Below are positions 33,761 through 43,657 of a stretch of DNA of 64,000 nucleotides, one piece after another. Numbering within the stretch: the first letter of the stretch is position 1; the number at the start of each line of letters is the position of its first letter. A program made the translations under genes and the position numbers. Below the pieces are notes generated by a model that was not told the DNA's origin, made no database searches, and was given only the letters and a program-made list of their open reading frames with translations. Source of the DNA: Pictodentalium vernedei (Eukaryota; Mollusca; Scaphopoda; Dentaliida; Dentaliidae); contig CM062288.1 in NCBI GenBank assembly GCA_031216915.1, positions 184,352,596 through 184,416,595 on the forward strand, in the 5' to 3' direction.

Positions 33761-33989
33761 AAGAATGATTAATGGCGCCAATTTCGGGACGTCCTTGACA
33801 CTGCGCATGCGCAGTAGAGGTGAAGTATGGAGGGCCATTCAGGACATGTTTTCTTTGGTTTTAGATGCAAATTTTGGGGATTGGGGGGCAAAATTTGTTT
33901 TTGGCCCTATATTTTTAAGAGTTAGCACCAGCTATGTCTGGGTCATTGGTAAGTATAAAAAATATATAAATTACCATAAATTTTTTAAC
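33761..33989 (-). repeat. Right inverted terminal repeat of DIRS B
   Basis: It runs from AAGAATGATTAATGGCGCC to TTTTTTAAC. The NRF-1-like palindrome lies at 33801-33814. Confidence 0.88.
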
Positions 33990-34256
33990 TTTTTTTAGAA
34001 AAATTGTGTTTTCAAAGGGCCATAATTCTGCAGCGGATGGACTGAGAAACACCAATATTGAACTTGACCTGTATTTTATTGCTAAAAACAACTTCTGAAA
34101 GTTTGATGTCCATCCGTCAAGGCGTTCGACTTTAAATGAATGGAAACCAAATTGTTTACGGACAGACAGACAGATGGGCGGACAGATGGATAGACGGACA
34201 GACAGACACACTGATAACATAATACGTCCCGTTTTCATAAACGAGCGTATAAAAAA
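33990..34256 (-). repeat. Right remnant (5' end) of the ATACGCCC-family element that hosts DIRS A and B
   Basis: One monomer (GTGTTTTCAAAGGGCC to GGAAACCAAA), then GACA/GACG microsatellite (34160-34208) and the terminal palindrome ACGTCCCGTTTTCATAAACG (34223-34242), read as the 5' end on the minus strand. Confidence 0.75.
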
Positions 34257-35162
34257 TGAAATTACCACAATCATACACAATTGCATTGTACTGGCAACAA
34301 CAGGTGGTGTTTTTTTAAACAAAACGATATGTATTGTTAGCATTGAGTAATTTTTTTGTACAATAAAACCTGTCAAAAGATAATAAGAATGAATATTTTC
34401 TTACTAAAAATGTACAGATTGAACAAAGAATTTACAGGAATAAATGGCATGAACAAAGAAGGAATGCTTGTGTTGGTTCTTGAACGTTTTGGTCCTGGGA
34501 CATTTCGGCCCAAGATGTTTCAGCCTCCATGTATTGAAGCACCGGGATGGGCTTGCATGAGCAATGAAAAATGCCGGACTTAGGGGGGAGGGTGGGGGTG
34601 GGGGGGTTGGTACAGGCAAAGGCTAGATAGGCATCCACTCACATTTGTGTGTGTGTCGGGGGGGGGGGGGGGGAGGGGAGGGGGGGGGGGTCTCTCACCA
34701 GTGATATCCATATTTGTATGCTTTTACTGACAAATACCATTAAAAGTGTTAAAATAAATTATTAAAATGAAATATAATGCATTTGGGTAGGGGGGGGGGG
34801 ACCGTGGGAGGCATAACAAGGAAAATATTGATGTATTGGCAGCGCGCAAAAATCTCACTGACAAGCATCCAAATCTCACTGAGAGCTCATCAAAATCTCA
34901 CTGACAGTCACCTTCAGAGGTTAACAGGTCTGGTTGTGATCACAATTTTCTTGATTTTCTCCTACAATAACAATGTAACAACAATTATTACTGTTGCACA
35001 AACTACTGAAAAAACCCCAGAGATATACAGTTGTTGATAAATCTTTATTCAAAATGACAACAAAACTTGTTCATATACTATACATGTACTCACATAAATG
35101 TATGTACTTTATTTCATTTATTTGTACATAGAATTACAGATTTTTTATGACTTTGCATAATA
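34257..35162. other. Non-coding, several G-runs
   Basis: No gene recognised. G-runs lie at about 34658-34690 and 34790-34800. AAATCTCACTGA recurs three times at 34850-34900. GTTAACAGGTCTGGTTGTGA (34919) is the reverse complement of a motif at 17935, suggesting a shared dispersed repeat. Confidence 0.4.
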
Positions 35163-35942
35163 AACAAGAAGGACGCCAATGCCCTATAGCTCACCAACAT
35201 TCCTCTTTGATAGTAACTTTGGCAAACGCAAGAACTGTATCAAACAGGCTCATAACATGCGACAAAGCTGACCTAAACACAACCTTTTAAAAATAAAACA
35301 CAGAAACTGACATAAACACTAAGTTAAACATGAAATTCTGAGCTAAACAGAAAACTAAACGCAACTAAAAATGTCAAGAAAAATGTTTAAAATGCAGAGT
35401 ATGAGGGGTTAATCATGGAACAATGATACTGAGGAACATGTATGATGAATATAAGTGCCATGGGAAGAGAAGGAGCACAGCAGCTGACCTAAACACTAAG
35501 TTAAACATGAAATTCCAAGCTAAACAGAAAACTAAACGCAACTAAAAATGTCAAGAAAAATGTTTAAAATGCAGAGTATGAGGGGTTAATCATGGAACAA
35601 TGATACTGAGGAACATGTATGATGAATATAAGTGCCATGGGAAGAGAAGGAACACATCGGCTGACCTAAACACAAAGTTAAACATGAAATTCCGAGCTAA
35701 ACAGAAAACTAAACGCAACTAAAAATGTTAAGAAAAATGTCTAAAATGTAGGGTATGAGGGGTTAAATCATGGTAGAATGATAATAATCATCATATAGCA
35801 GCATTATAAAGGCCACGATATGGAAACAGGGTGAGTAAGTGACCTAAACAGAAGCTTTAACATTATTGAACATGTATGCTGACGCAGACGCCGACCGATC
35901 GAGCCATGCCATAAGCTCACACAAACTAAAGTTGGTGAGCTA
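35163..35942 (-). mobile_element. Helentron-associated element, AGCTCACC family, minus strand
   Basis: Read on the minus strand it begins TTTTTAGCTCACCAACTTTA with the complement TTGTGTGAGCT (35912-35942). It ends with GTTGGTGAGCTA, a weak stem-loop (AAGGGC…) and CTTCTTGTTTA at 35163. Its core is three tandem monomers of 177 bases (TGACCTAAACAC-AAGTTAAACATG at 35308, 35485 and 35662). Confidence 0.75.
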
Positions 35943-36099
35943 AAAATGATTGGATCTGAAATATAAAATAAATTAATTAGTAAAATAAATATGTAAATCA
36001 TACAATGAATTCTTTGTTATTTTGTTATATGACCCCATACATAATACATTGCATCTACACTGTAAATGAATTAAACCCATCGGCTGGTCGCAGACCTGC

Positions 36100-36193
36100 T
36101 AAAATGTCATTACCTGTCATGAGAGACCACCTATCTTGAGAGACTGCTTTTGCCTTGCAAAAGGGACGGTCTCTCAAGACAGGTTTCACTGTA
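36100..36193 (-). mobile_element. pogo-type terminus or fragment
   Basis: On the minus strand it starts after TA with CAGTGAAACCTGTCTTGAGA (36191-36172), the same end as the pogo element at 7279. GAGAGACCACC and CCTGTCATGAGAGACC are further diverged repeats. No second end could be placed. Confidence 0.55.
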
Positions 36194-37410
36194 TGTGTAT
36201 ATTCAAATGTGTTGAAGCCAAGTTCCTGTGTTAATATTTGGTGTTGTTTGGGGAGGAAAAACATTATTAGCACAACCCGATTTTCTATTTCCAATGAGAA
36301 AAATAAAACCTCCTCACCCGTGGGAACACTATGAGCAAAAGATAAAAAATTCAAATACCTATATTTTTAAGAAGGACTGGACAAATATTTATTAATTAGT
36401 ATGAATCAACCTTAGAAAGGTTTGAATCAATCAGGCCAAAACAATTTCAAACATTTGGCTTATGGTGCACCCTACAAGGATTCCCATTGTAACATTAACC
36501 CCATGGAGATTTCTTTTCTAGTTTAGCATCTAACTGTCAAAACCTTTACAATACTTTACCTGTACATTTGTTACAGGCTACGGTCAGTATTTATATTCAG
36601 ACCTTTACAATACTTTACATGTACCTTTGTTATCAGGTCATTACCTAGATGTGTGTCATTGCTGTGTAGCATACTATACATGTACATGTCTTACACAAGT
36701 TGAGCTACAATGTCATTGACACTTTCATCATTAGATATGATTTTCTTTTGCAGAATTGCCCATTATCAGCCTCGATTGATTGATTTCAAACTCGGCTGAT
36801 TTAAGGCTGATCTCGGCTGATATGAAGCAAGCTACAGTTGACCCTTTGATGCATTATCAGATTGTGATAAGCTGATAAGATGAATGACCCTTCATCCAAA
36901 TGCTGATATTTTGGAAACGAAATCAGCCGATTGTCGATGCCCATGTCAGAGGGTTGGTGTTTTATGTTTAATTGATGGTAATCACCAGCCAATGCACAAT
37001 GTAAACACCCATTCCCAACAACGGTTTAGTGGTGCATGTTATCAGTATTGAGGGCTTTAATTAACGATTTAATTATTGACAAGGAGCACATTTATTTTAC
37101 TAGTGGGTGCTGCAATCTTGTATACATAATATTAGATAAACGTGAATCATGGCAGAATAAAACGAAACATAAACCCAGATACTACAGTTTCATCTTCTAG
37201 GGAAGCCGTCACCGAAATGCATCAAAGGTAAGACCATAATCAAAATTATGCTAGATTTTCATGCCCGCCAATTTTTTTTTATTTTGTACCTTGATGCCCC
37301 CGGAAATGAAACTCAAAAAGTTCACCGGGAGGAATAACACAGAACGAAGTTGGCAGATGAATGCGGTTCTGTTGCGGTTATTAGTGTTCAAATAATTCTA
37401 TAATTTATTA
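36194..37410. other. Non-coding, nothing firmly recognised
   Basis: It contains the duplicated phrase CCTTTACAATACTTTAC (36543 and 36602) and a CGGCTGAT-rich stretch (36770-36830) resembling the fold-back at 43511. A 27-base exon-like segment at 37201-37227 (TTCTAG before, GTAAGA after) has no recognisable product. Confidence 0.4.
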
Positions 37411-38495
37411 TGTCCCCGAAAAATTTTCGAGGGGGTGTATAGTTGAGGTCTGCATCCATCTGTCCGTCTGTCCGTCCACCCATATAAACATTTTGTATTA
37501 TAACTCGAGCATCAGTTGTCAGATTTTAATGTTCTTTGGTCTGGTGATAGAGCAGCTTGGGGGAACGGATGCCCTCGTACCTAGCATTTCGTCCTTTCAT
37601 GTTTGGTAGACTTATGACCCTTGTTTGTTTTTGGCGTCTGTTTCTGACTAAGGTAAATTGTATCATAGCCTATAGGGCAAAGTGCTGCCCAATTTTTTTT
37701 TTAGTTCATTATTTTGCTGCAGCCCAGTGCTTGCAGGGGAGGTTGCATGACATTTTGACCTCTAGATATCAAAATATCCATATAAAAATATATGACATAA
37801 GAATTATAGTGATTTTGGTTCCAGACCATTTAAAATTGTATCACCGCACCAATCGATTTCAAATTTTATTTGATTATTACTAATGTCAAAATACAGGTCA
37901 AGTTTGATTTGGAGATTCACTCCGACCATTCTTGCAAGAGTTATGCCTCTTTTTGAATTAAAAAATCACAAATTTCCCAATTTCAGCTTTATTCTTACTG
38001 TCCAGTGCCTATAAGGGAAGTGCTGCCCATTTTTTTTAGTCCACTATTTCTGTGCTGCCCAATGCTTGGTGGGGAGGTTGCATGTCATTTTAACCTACTA
38101 CATATCGATATAACCATATAAATATGGATGCCAGTTTCAGCTTTATTCTTACTGGCCAGTGTCTTATAGGGGAAGTGCTGCCCAATTTTTTTTTAGTCCA
38201 CTATCCCAATTTTTTCTAGTCCACTATTTATGTACTGCCCAGCGTTTGCAGGGCAGGTTTGCATGTCATTTTAACCTACTACATATCGATATACATGTAT
38301 TCATATAAATGTGGATGACACATGAATCAAAGTGTTTTTTAATTCCGTTTTTTAATTCCGTTTTTTAATTCCGTTCATTCAAAGTTGTTTGGATGAACCA
38401 ATTCTCTTCAAACATTCAGAAGTTATTTATTTACATGCAAGTCTGACTTTGCTACCTTCGGGGGCATCAGCACACACGTTAGCGTTGCTCTTGTT
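37411..38495 (+). mobile_element. Helentron-associated element, TGTCCCC family
   Basis: It opens with the palindrome TGTCCCCGAAAAATTTTCGAG (37411-37435) followed by GTCC microsatellite. It closes with TTCGGGGGCA (38457-38466, complement of the 5' end), an imperfect stem-loop (AGCACAC…GCGTTGCT) and CTCTTGTT (38488-38495). The core has three diverged units with GGGGAGGTTGCATG and TTTAACCTACTACATATCG (about 37735, 38075 and 38250) and three copies of a 14-base TTTTTTAATTCCGT unit (38334-38376). Confidence 0.65.
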
Positions 38496-39043
38496 TTCTT
38501 ATTTTTTACAAATAAACAGTTGAGACTTACATATTTATAATCAATAAAACACTGAATAACATTTGTGGAATAAAATTGGTTTTTATTGTTTGTCTAACAT
38601 CCAAAACAAAGAACCACATGGTTATTTTCTTTGAAGCGTAATGTCAACAATATCAAACAATTCTCATTCGTGACCTTACATCATGAATATTAATTACCTG
38701 GGGTCAGAAAGACGTGATCTCTCACAAACTCAGTAAATTAGTTTTGAATATTCATTTGTGTACTTTTTATTGACATGGACATTGGAGCATTTTCATTTCT
38801 TTCCTCTGTTTTGGGTGAGGTTGTTGGTTAAATAAAACACACAGAGAAACAACATGTAAATTTTGAATATGAGTAAATTCATAGAAAATAAAAATGAGAA
38901 CCGCAACAGGGACCGCAATATTGTTTTCTAAATACTACTGTACTGCAGAGCCTGAAATTAGGGTCGGACATTGGACATGTCCGATCAAATTTGCAGTCAG
39001 ACAAAAATAAAAATCCACACTAAATCAAACCAATTTTAGCTGA
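38496..39043. other. Non-coding flank of the MULE
   Basis: No gene seen. CAGAGCCTGAAATTAGGG at 38946 resembles the reverse complement of TTATTTCAGGCACTG at 41834-41848, so an older transposon may enclose the MULE, but no TSD supports this. Confidence 0.35.
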
Positions 39044-39051
39044 GTTGTATC

Positions 39052-41204
39052 GGTGTGCTCTCATTCTGCCTACAGCTCATTCTGCCTACACCCAATCTGC
39101 CTACAGTTTTCAATAAATAATCTAATTACTTCTACACTGATAAAAGCTAATCTCCCTTGTAATAAATAGACTGCTCCTATTTTCATAACCACTTTTGTTT
39201 TCTTATGTCATAATACCCAGATATCAGTCGGCTAATGTTTTCTAAGTTGATTTAGTATAAATTACCCTGTAGGGAAAATTTGCTTTCTGAAATTTCGTAT
39301 TTTAACATGAAAGAGCAAGGTGTGTTTTCTGTAATGTGACAAGGAATTTTAAATCTGAATAAAATAAAATAAAATTACATAAATTTACAATAAAAATCAC
39401 AAATCAAGCTTCAAAACATGGCCAGCTGCATCTAAAAACTGAATGGGTGACTTTAGTCCTTGTCTGGGTTGCTCCTTGAGGCGAATAAACCAAGAGTCTA
39501 TTTCTCTGTATATGCGTTTTCTGGCTGCTGGAGCAGTGCCATGGTCAAGCTGAGCCCTTGACTTTCTATCCCTGTCTTCAGTTGTCTTTAATTGTGTTAT
39601 AAACTCATACATATTTGGATGCGTTTTAGACAGTGATCGATTCAGTTTTGAGTGCCAGCCCTCCAGATCATTATTAGTCTGCGTTCCCTCATTGCCATGC
39701 TGATTCCACATTGGAAGTCTAAACACTGCATCATCATCTACCCAGGTAGACGTGACATAATCAATAAACTCTATAATTTGCGAGGTCAGGTCAGGTCCCT
39801 CATTCATTACATCAATCCACACAACCTGTACCCGGTCTACGGGCAACAGTGGCAAACACGCTGCTCGTCTCACTAAACATCGCACATCTTCATTGGTCCA
39901 ATATAATAGTGCAAGCCCAATTCCCTGCACCATCCTCAATATACACTGACTGAAATGAAACATGCACCAGAAATACTTCCTCAATGGCCTTTATCACTGC
40001 CCTTTCAAAGTATATTTGAATAGTTTCTGGAGATAAAACAGAGCCAGTCTTTTCATTCACAACAGCACACAGTTCATTAAAAAGACGTACATAAGTCACT
40101 TTCTGCCTATTGGGCATCAAAGCGACAGCTACAGGGAACATTGTATTACCAGACATGCAATGTATTGCATACAGTTGATTCCACAGGCCAGGGCATGAAT
40201 AAAATGTTCCATCCAGAAATAAAACTGAAGCTTCCTGCATCGTACACAACATCTCATCCATAGCAAAAAACAGAAGTTTGTCACCAGACCCATTATCAAT
40301 AGCAAGAAATCTTCTTCCATTCTTTGTGAGACTTTTGTAAGTTCACTTCTGCCAGAGTTGCTGGAAGTTTTGGTATCTCTTTTCAGCGATGTCTATAAAG
40401 ACCAGAGTCAATACTTGTGAAAGAAGGTGTAATAGCAGCTTCGCCTTCTGTCATGTTGTCCAATTCTTGTCTGTAGATTTATTGCATTGGTGTTACCTCT
40501 TCACGGGCACGGTTTCTCATGTTACTCATGAGTCTCAAAACACGAGGCATTTCCATTCAAGGATGTTTTTGCTCTGTTACGTTTTTCACAAAATCATCAA
40601 ATGTACTGAGTCGACTTTTACAATGATCAAATACACATTTCCAGAGAGATGTTGACTTTCGGTGTACATTTAAACGATATCTAAACCCATCAAAAAGAAA
40701 CTGTTGACCATCAGCTTGAGAGGTTATAAATTCTACTCTGTGTATTCCTGCCATAGTGCAAAGATTACTAATGAACATTGTCTATGAATCTTATATATAT
40801 GCTAAGAATATGAAGCTAGTTTTTAGTAATTTTGCTTTTTTCTAAAAACATGCATTCAGTATTACTTTGTTTGCAGTCAGTTATTTATTCAAACACTGAA
40901 ACAATTAATTCACTCTGAGTCCTGAAAATCTGTTTATTTGTACCACATATCAAAAGAAAAAACTATAAACAAAATACAAAAAACAATGAATTAATAGTAC
41001 AATAAGCAAATAAACTCATGCGCAATCATAGCAATAATTAGTGTTTTGATTAACTGACTTGCAATCAGTGGTCAGTGTCTTGATTTGTGGTCCAATCCAT
41101 TTTATCACTGGGTATGTATGTGTTTCGTTAATCCCCTAGAAAGGTGTTAATTGGTTTTAGAAAAGTGTAGGCAAAATCAGCTGTAGGCAGAATGAGAGGT
41201 AACC
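39052..41204 (-). mobile_element. MULE (Mutator-like) transposon with FLYWCH-type transposase
   Basis: The terminal inverted repeats share CTCTCATTCTGCCTACAGCT (from 39058 and, on the other strand, from 41198) for about 34 bases with two differences. Flanking GTTGTATC (39044-39051 and 41205-41212) is an 8-base TSD, in the MULE range. The transposase gene on the minus strand occupies 39397-40778 and is frameshifted. Confidence 0.88.
39397..40778 (-). pseudogene. FLYWCH-MULE transposase, frameshifted
   Basis: The N-terminus (40778-40557) is a FLYWCH-type zinc-binding domain: GQQFLFDGFRYRLN followed by LWKCVFDHCKSRL. It is joined through a broken linker to the MULE catalytic core. LFLDGTFYSC (about 40215-40185) holds the first Asp. 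The second Asp position reads IYFERAVIKAI, with Tyr where DFE is usual. FHFSQCIL (about 39955) matches the CxxH block, and TNNDLEGWHSKLN (about 39673-39635) holds the Glu. Frameshifts lie near 40556-40340 and 39980-39960. The product would be a cut-and-paste transposase. It is inactive here. Confidence 0.85.
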
Positions 41205-41212
41205 GTTGTATC

Positions 41213-42101
41213 CATACACAGTCACGTAATAATCAAGAAACTTCAAAGGCCTCACATTGGCATATTTCTATTGTCTATAAGTGGCTCAACTGCTTTGATT
41301 TACCAGTATATGGGCATAAGTTAAATTGTGGTCAGTGAGTACTGGCGCATCGGAAAAGTTACAGAGTAAAGGACACTCAGACATGTACTCTGAAACTTTT
41401 CCAATGTGTCAACACCTCATCCACCACGATTTTAGACAAACACCCACACTGTATGTCTCAGCTGTAAGTCTGTGAGAGTAGTGCCACCTCCATAAGTACA
41501 CAAACCTCAGAATTTCAGAAACCTGCACAATGATGGAATGAATTCACTATTACAATTACACTAATCACTATAGAAACACTCATCTGCATAGCTAATGATG
41601 ACTTCGTTATCATTCGTTCAATGAAATTTATGAAACTGGAAAAAAAACTGTTGTTGAATGTCTGAGAATGCACCAGAGAACACCATTTACACTGTAAGTT
41701 TTAAAAAAAAACATTTCACCCTCTGGGGGGGACACCCCTCCCTAACCTACCCCAGCTCGGCTCTGCGTGCCTCGGCCGATGCTACGGGTTGGGTGGCATA
41801 TGATATACATTTTGTCCGACCATTCCCCTTTCCTTATTTCAGGCACTGCCAGTAGTCAGTACCGGTGGACCTATTCCCCTCACAAGCAATTTTCTGCAAT
41901 TTCTTCTGTTTTTTTTTTTTTTTTTTGATTTCTTTGATATCTAGCAGACACTCGTCACTTGAGTGAACGTGGTTGTCTCTCAATTTCCACCAGTGCTCGG
42001 CAAAATTTGACAAAATCAAACAGAACTATGAATCATCACTCAAGAGTCATTTCAATAAAAACATTGTAAATGTGGATGATGAATTGTGGAAATCTTGACA
42101 A
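41213..42101. other. Non-coding
   Basis: No gene recognised. It contains an A-run at about 41701 and a T-run at about 41910-41927. A GC-richer patch at 41725-41800 has no clear ORF. Confidence 0.4.
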
Positions 42102-42641
42102 TTTTTAGCTCACCAACGAAGTTGTGTGAGCTTATGTCATGACCTAAGGTGCGTCGGCATCAACACTTGTGTTAAAGTTATTGTACAAGTCCACTTTGAC
42201 TTTCAGCCTTGTTGCTATGCACCTCATACTGTGTTTCTATGGCTTATAATTACCCACAGATCCTTTCCCAGTGATATTTTATCAATTTTTAGTGTTTTTG
42301 CAATGTTAGACTTTTTTGTCAGTGTGGACTTCGAAAATTTCTGATCTTTTTTGCTGTATATGAGTGGAGGCTACCACCAGTATGCTGTAGCTTTTATATT
42401 TCATATATATGTTAAATGCATCAATATAAGATGACATTAACCCTTGGCTGGACATTTTTTTGAGATTTTGGACTTTTTTAGTGAAATGTTAGTCTTTTTG
42501 TCACTGTGGACTTAGAAAATTTCTGACCTGTTTTGCTATGAATGTACATGACCAGACATTTTTTGCAGATTTGTAATAATTCTAGATTTATTACATGCCA
42601 TGCGTTGGTGAGCTAATGGGGATGGACACCCCCGTCTTGTT
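42102..42641 (+). mobile_element. Helentron-associated element, AGCTCACCAACG subfamily
   Basis: The 5' palindrome is AGCTCACCAACGAAGTTGTG followed by TGAGCT (42107-42132). The 3' end carries GTTGGTGAGCTA, a short stem-loop GGGG-ATGGACA-CCCC (42618-42632) and the terminus CGTCTTGTTT. The core has two diverged units with GTGTTTTTGCAATGTTAGAC and ATTAACCCTTGGCTGGACAT. A close relative is at 48653-49354. Confidence 0.75.
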
Positions 42642-42898
42642 TTACATGTGACCATCGGCGAGGGCCGATCCCACACACCCGAGTACCAATTGTCAACCAA
42701 TGGGTGCTTATCGGCCAATGTCCAATGGTATACTGTTTAATCACCTTATCACTATTATCAGATGTAACCAATTTGTTTATTTGGAAATCGTTCAGCATTA
42801 TTCGTCAAACGCGATCAGGAAAAATAGTGTTACCAGGCATAATGGAGTAGTTTGAAGCTGAGTTTTTGTATGGTTAGGAATTAATGATGGAAGTAAGT
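42642..42898. other. Non-coding
   Basis: Nothing recognised up to the SINE target site. Confidence 0.4.
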
Positions 42899-42909
42899 AA
42901 GGATTAGGT

Positions 42910-43228
42910 ATATTTATTTATTAGTGTTTAAGGTCACAAATTTCTCCACAATGGCTAATCATGACTACAACAGTTTTACGGGTGGAGGAAGCCGGAGTAC
43001 CCGGAGAGAACCACCGAGCAACTGTCAACTCCATACAAGCAGGGTTAGCATTGGTTGAAGACAGGTTCACCATCGATGTGCAGTACACCTTAGTACACAA
43101 CGCCACCATGCCCCCACATGGGCAATGGGGGTGAAGTGTCTTGCCCAAGGACAAAACACAGTTGCCGCAGGTAGGATTCAAACCGAGGACCTCTTGGCTT
43201 GCAGCCTGCACCTCTCCCTGCTACCCCC
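42910..43228 (-). mobile_element. tRNA-derived SINE with 11-bp target-site duplication
   Basis: Read on the minus strand, a tRNA-like head starts at 43228 (GGGGGTAGCAGGGAGAGG). It has an A-box-like TAGCAGGGAGAGG (43223-43211) and a B box GGTTTGAATCC (43184-43174), the internal RNA polymerase III promoter. The body includes a GGGTACTCCGGCTTCCTCCA block that I recall as a widely dispersed repeat motif in invertebrates, and the tail is AATAAATAAATATA. Both sides carry AAGGATTAGGT (42899-42909 and 43229-43239), a perfect 11-base duplication from LINE-type retrotransposition. It codes for no protein; an opposite-frame reading with WFSPGTPASST is a repeat artefact. Confidence 0.88.
43174..43223 (-). 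promoter_or_regulatory. Internal Pol III promoter (A and B boxes) of the SINE
   Basis: The A-box-like element at 43211-43223 and B box at 43174-43184 lie about 30 bases apart on the minus strand, as in tRNA genes. The B box differs from GGTTCGANTCC at one position. Confidence 0.75.
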
Positions 43229-43239
43229 AAGGATTAGGT

Positions 43240-43510
43240 GGATGAAGAGAAGAAAGATGAGAGTTGTACATAAAATTCAATGCAAACTAGTATTTGGAGT
43301 CGTAAACAGAGATTCGTTGAAGTGGGAGAAGAGATTCAGCTATTTGAATGTTGCGGCTTTCCCAGAGGGGAAACGGAGATGTTCAGTTAGCTGAACTGGG
43401 AAAAGAGGAAACTTTGGATTTTCTGAAAAGAATGAGATACAATGCTACTTGAAAATGGTAATGGATCTTGAGAACATTTTGTAATTATTTGTTTTGGTTT
43501 AATAAATAAA
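43240..43510. other. Non-coding, one unsupported open frame
   Basis: An open stretch through 43394 on the + strand starts inside the SINE and has no recognisable domain. I do not call it a gene. Confidence 0.4.
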
Positions 43511-43657
43511 GAGGTTATTATTTGGTTAGTTTCATATCGGCCGAGATATCAGCCCTCTGTAACTTCACATCAGCCTTCGACTTTCGGTCTCAGGCTGATA
43601 TAAATGTACCTCGGGCTAATATCTTGGCCGATATGAAACTAACCAAGTAAGAACCTC
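43511..43657. mobile_element. Fold-back MITE with 45-base terminal repeats
   Basis: The left arm 43511-43555 (GAGGTTATTATTTGGTTAGT…) and right arm 43613-43657 match at about 41 of 45 positions as inverted repeats. A 57-base spacer separates them. No convincing TSD was found. The inner CGGCCGAGATATCAGCC motif resembles a stretch at 36770-36830. Confidence 0.75.

Larger units (their letters stand above)
27074..33989 (+). mobile_element. DIRS-like retrotransposon B, RT-deleted
   Basis: Same structure, orientation and insertion point as copy A, 7.24-7.30 kb downstream. ITRs are 27074-27275 and 33761-33989, and the internal complementary region is 33599-33686. It has the same gag duplication and the same gag-to-RNase H junction without RT. 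It differs from A by roughly 5-7% in parts compared by eye. Short gaps such as ATAGG at 27120 and a G-run at about 33101-33120 also distinguish the two. Confidence 0.9.

Noticed and set aside
37201-37227. 27-base exon-like segment before GTAAGACC
   Set aside because: It could be a micro-exon or a 5' UTR end, but nothing supports transcription.
38946-41848. Possible larger hAT enclosing the MULE (CAGAGCCTGAAATTAGG / reverse CAGTGCCTGAAATAAGG)
   Set aside because: The ends are suggestive, but the 8-base flanks do not match and there is no transposase.
42921-43211. 97-codon minus-strand frame containing WFSPGTPASST
   Set aside because: It lies wholly inside the SINE. Such peptides are common false predictions from this repeat.
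43174-43228. tRNA gene
   Set aside because: A and B boxes are present, but there is no full cloverleaf; the head belongs to the SINE.
43125-43394. 89-codon + strand frame
   Set aside because: It starts in the SINE and runs into sequence without a domain or coding signature.
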